Assembly: GCA_007127695.1 (NCBI GenBank)
Contig: SKYW01000085.1
Coordinates: forward strand, 1 to 7,171
DNA length: 7,171 bases
Source of the DNA: Balneolales bacterium
GTDB lineage: Bacteria > Bacteroidota > Rhodothermia > Balneolales > Natronogracilivirgulaceae
Direction: 5' to 3'
Part shown: piece by piece, positions 6,832 to 7,171 of the stretch
Numbering within the stretch: position 1 is the first letter of the stretch
Layout of the letters: every line of letters starts with the position of its first letter
Position numbers and translations under genes: made by a program
Notes under the pieces: model-generated
Database searches by the model: none
What the model was told of the DNA's origin: nothing
The model's input: the letters and a program-made list of their open reading frames with translations, nothing else

Positions 6832-6846
6832 TCATGTTAAACATGA
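6832..6846. promoter_or_regulatory. Candidate operator: 15-bp palindrome upstream of the FAD oxidoreductase gene
   Basis: TCATGTTAAACATGA has two perfect 7-base arms (TCATGTT and AACATGA) around a central A. It lies between the terminator candidate for the upstream gene and the oxidoreductase start, where a local regulator would bind. The size and odd-length symmetry suit a dimeric helix-turn-helix repressor, but no such regulator is next to it and no promoter consensus was recognised nearby. Confidence 0.4.
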
Positions 6847-6850
6847 GCTG

Positions 6851-6885
6851 AAAATCCCGGCGGCATCATGCCTGGCAACCGGGAT
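6851..6885 (-). terminator. Candidate Rho-independent terminator after the right-edge gene
   Basis: ATCCCGG (6854-6860) pairs perfectly with CCGGGAT (6879-6885). The 18-base interior can form a second short hairpin (GGCAT/ATGCC, 6862-6872). Read on the minus strand, the stem is followed by TTTT, and it begins 14 bases after the TAA stop of the gene at the right edge. The strength is moderate because the U-run is short. Confidence 0.55.
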
Positions 6886-6898
6886 GATATAATAACGA

Positions 6899-7171
6899 TT
6901 ATCGGGTGCTTTCGGCAAGCACATCCCACCAGTCATAGTTGATGATGTGGACGATGTCGAAGATCATCAGGCCATACGACATTTCCCGGCACATGTGGGA
7001 GGCGCGCACGAACTGGTCGGGATCACCGTCATACTGCTCGACATAGAGTCCGCAGTAGATGGGCACTTCGCCCATGACCACATCACGCGTTATGCGGGCC
7101 GATCCCTCCACGGAGTACCAGAAATCGCGGGTGATGCCCATGCCTGCCTCATGGCGCTCTATCTCCTCCTC
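6899..7171 (-). CDS. C-terminal fragment of a possible TIM-barrel glycosidase-like protein
   Basis: The frame is open to the window edge, so only the last 90 residues are visible and the start lies outside. They read as alternating strand and helix: a VPIYCGLYVEQYDGD strand and loop, a helix around residues DQFVRASHMCREM, then YGLMIFDIVHII followed by NYDWWDVLAE. That order (a strand with PxYxGL, a helix, a strand ending in FD, a short helix with WWDVL) is how the final repeats of (beta/alpha)8 glycosidase-like proteins often look, including families described as glycoside-hydrolase-like. No catalytic residue can be assigned from this part. It shares strand with the FAD oxidoreductase but is separated from it by a likely terminator. 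The family call is tentative; the open frame itself is well supported. Confidence 0.55.
   Translation of the reverse strand, partial: EEEIERHEAGMGITRDFWYSVEGSARITRDVVMGEVPIYCGLYVEQYDGDPDQFVRASHMCREMSYGLMIFDIVHIINYDWWDVLAESTR

Noticed and set aside
1..7171. CRISPR array, tRNA, rRNA or insertion sequence
   Set aside because: No regularly spaced repeats, cloverleaf-like sequence, rRNA segment, transposase or terminal inverted repeats were seen on either strand.

Overview
This 7.2 kb window holds six protein genes, two of them cut by the window edges. It looks like chromosomal DNA of a Gram-negative bacterium, probably in the Bacteroidota/Balneolota/Rhodothermota group. The signs are a Bacteroidota-style sodium:solute symporter next to an AXE1-type esterase, a lipoprotein FAD oxidoreductase of the kind common in carbohydrate-use loci, few clear Shine-Dalgarno sequences, and a possible TTTG/TAnnTTTG-type promoter. 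The phylum is inference; there is no rRNA or other marker here.

Layout. From 1 to 2828 (+) lies the end of a sodium:solute symporter gene followed, 2 bases later, by an exported acetylxylan-esterase-like hydrolase with an intact Ser-Asp-His triad; these probably form one operon. From 2829 to 4580 (+) a very AT-rich promoter region with a 13-bp inverted repeat precedes a HipB-like XRE regulator and a HipA-like kinase toxin, again 2 bases apart. This hipBA module is clearly lower in GC than its flanks (hand counts: 41/60 G+C at 2521-2580, 11/60 at 2941-3000, 26/60 at 3241-3300, 23/60 at 4021-4080), so it looks like a transferred insert. From 4615 to 6711 (-), convergent with hipA, is a predicted lipoprotein FAD-dependent oxidoreductase whose C-terminus carries S-layer-homology-like repeats interrupted by a short collagen-like Gly-X-Y stretch. 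From 6712 to 6898 is a regulatory gap with a candidate terminator and a 15-bp palindromic candidate operator. From 6899 to the right edge (-) is the C-terminal end of a protein that resembles the last part of a TIM-barrel glycosidase-like enzyme.

How they fit together. The symporter, esterase, FAD oxidoreductase and possible glycosidase are consistent with breakdown and uptake of an acylated carbohydrate, but no substrate can be read from the sequence. The HipBA pair is a self-contained, probably autoregulated toxin-antitoxin unit placed between these genes and need not be related to them. HipBA is a known family; the less usual elements are the architecture of its operator pair and the hexapeptide-repeat linker within the SLH-like tail of the FAD enzyme. 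No tRNA, rRNA, CRISPR array, transposase or insertion sequence was seen.
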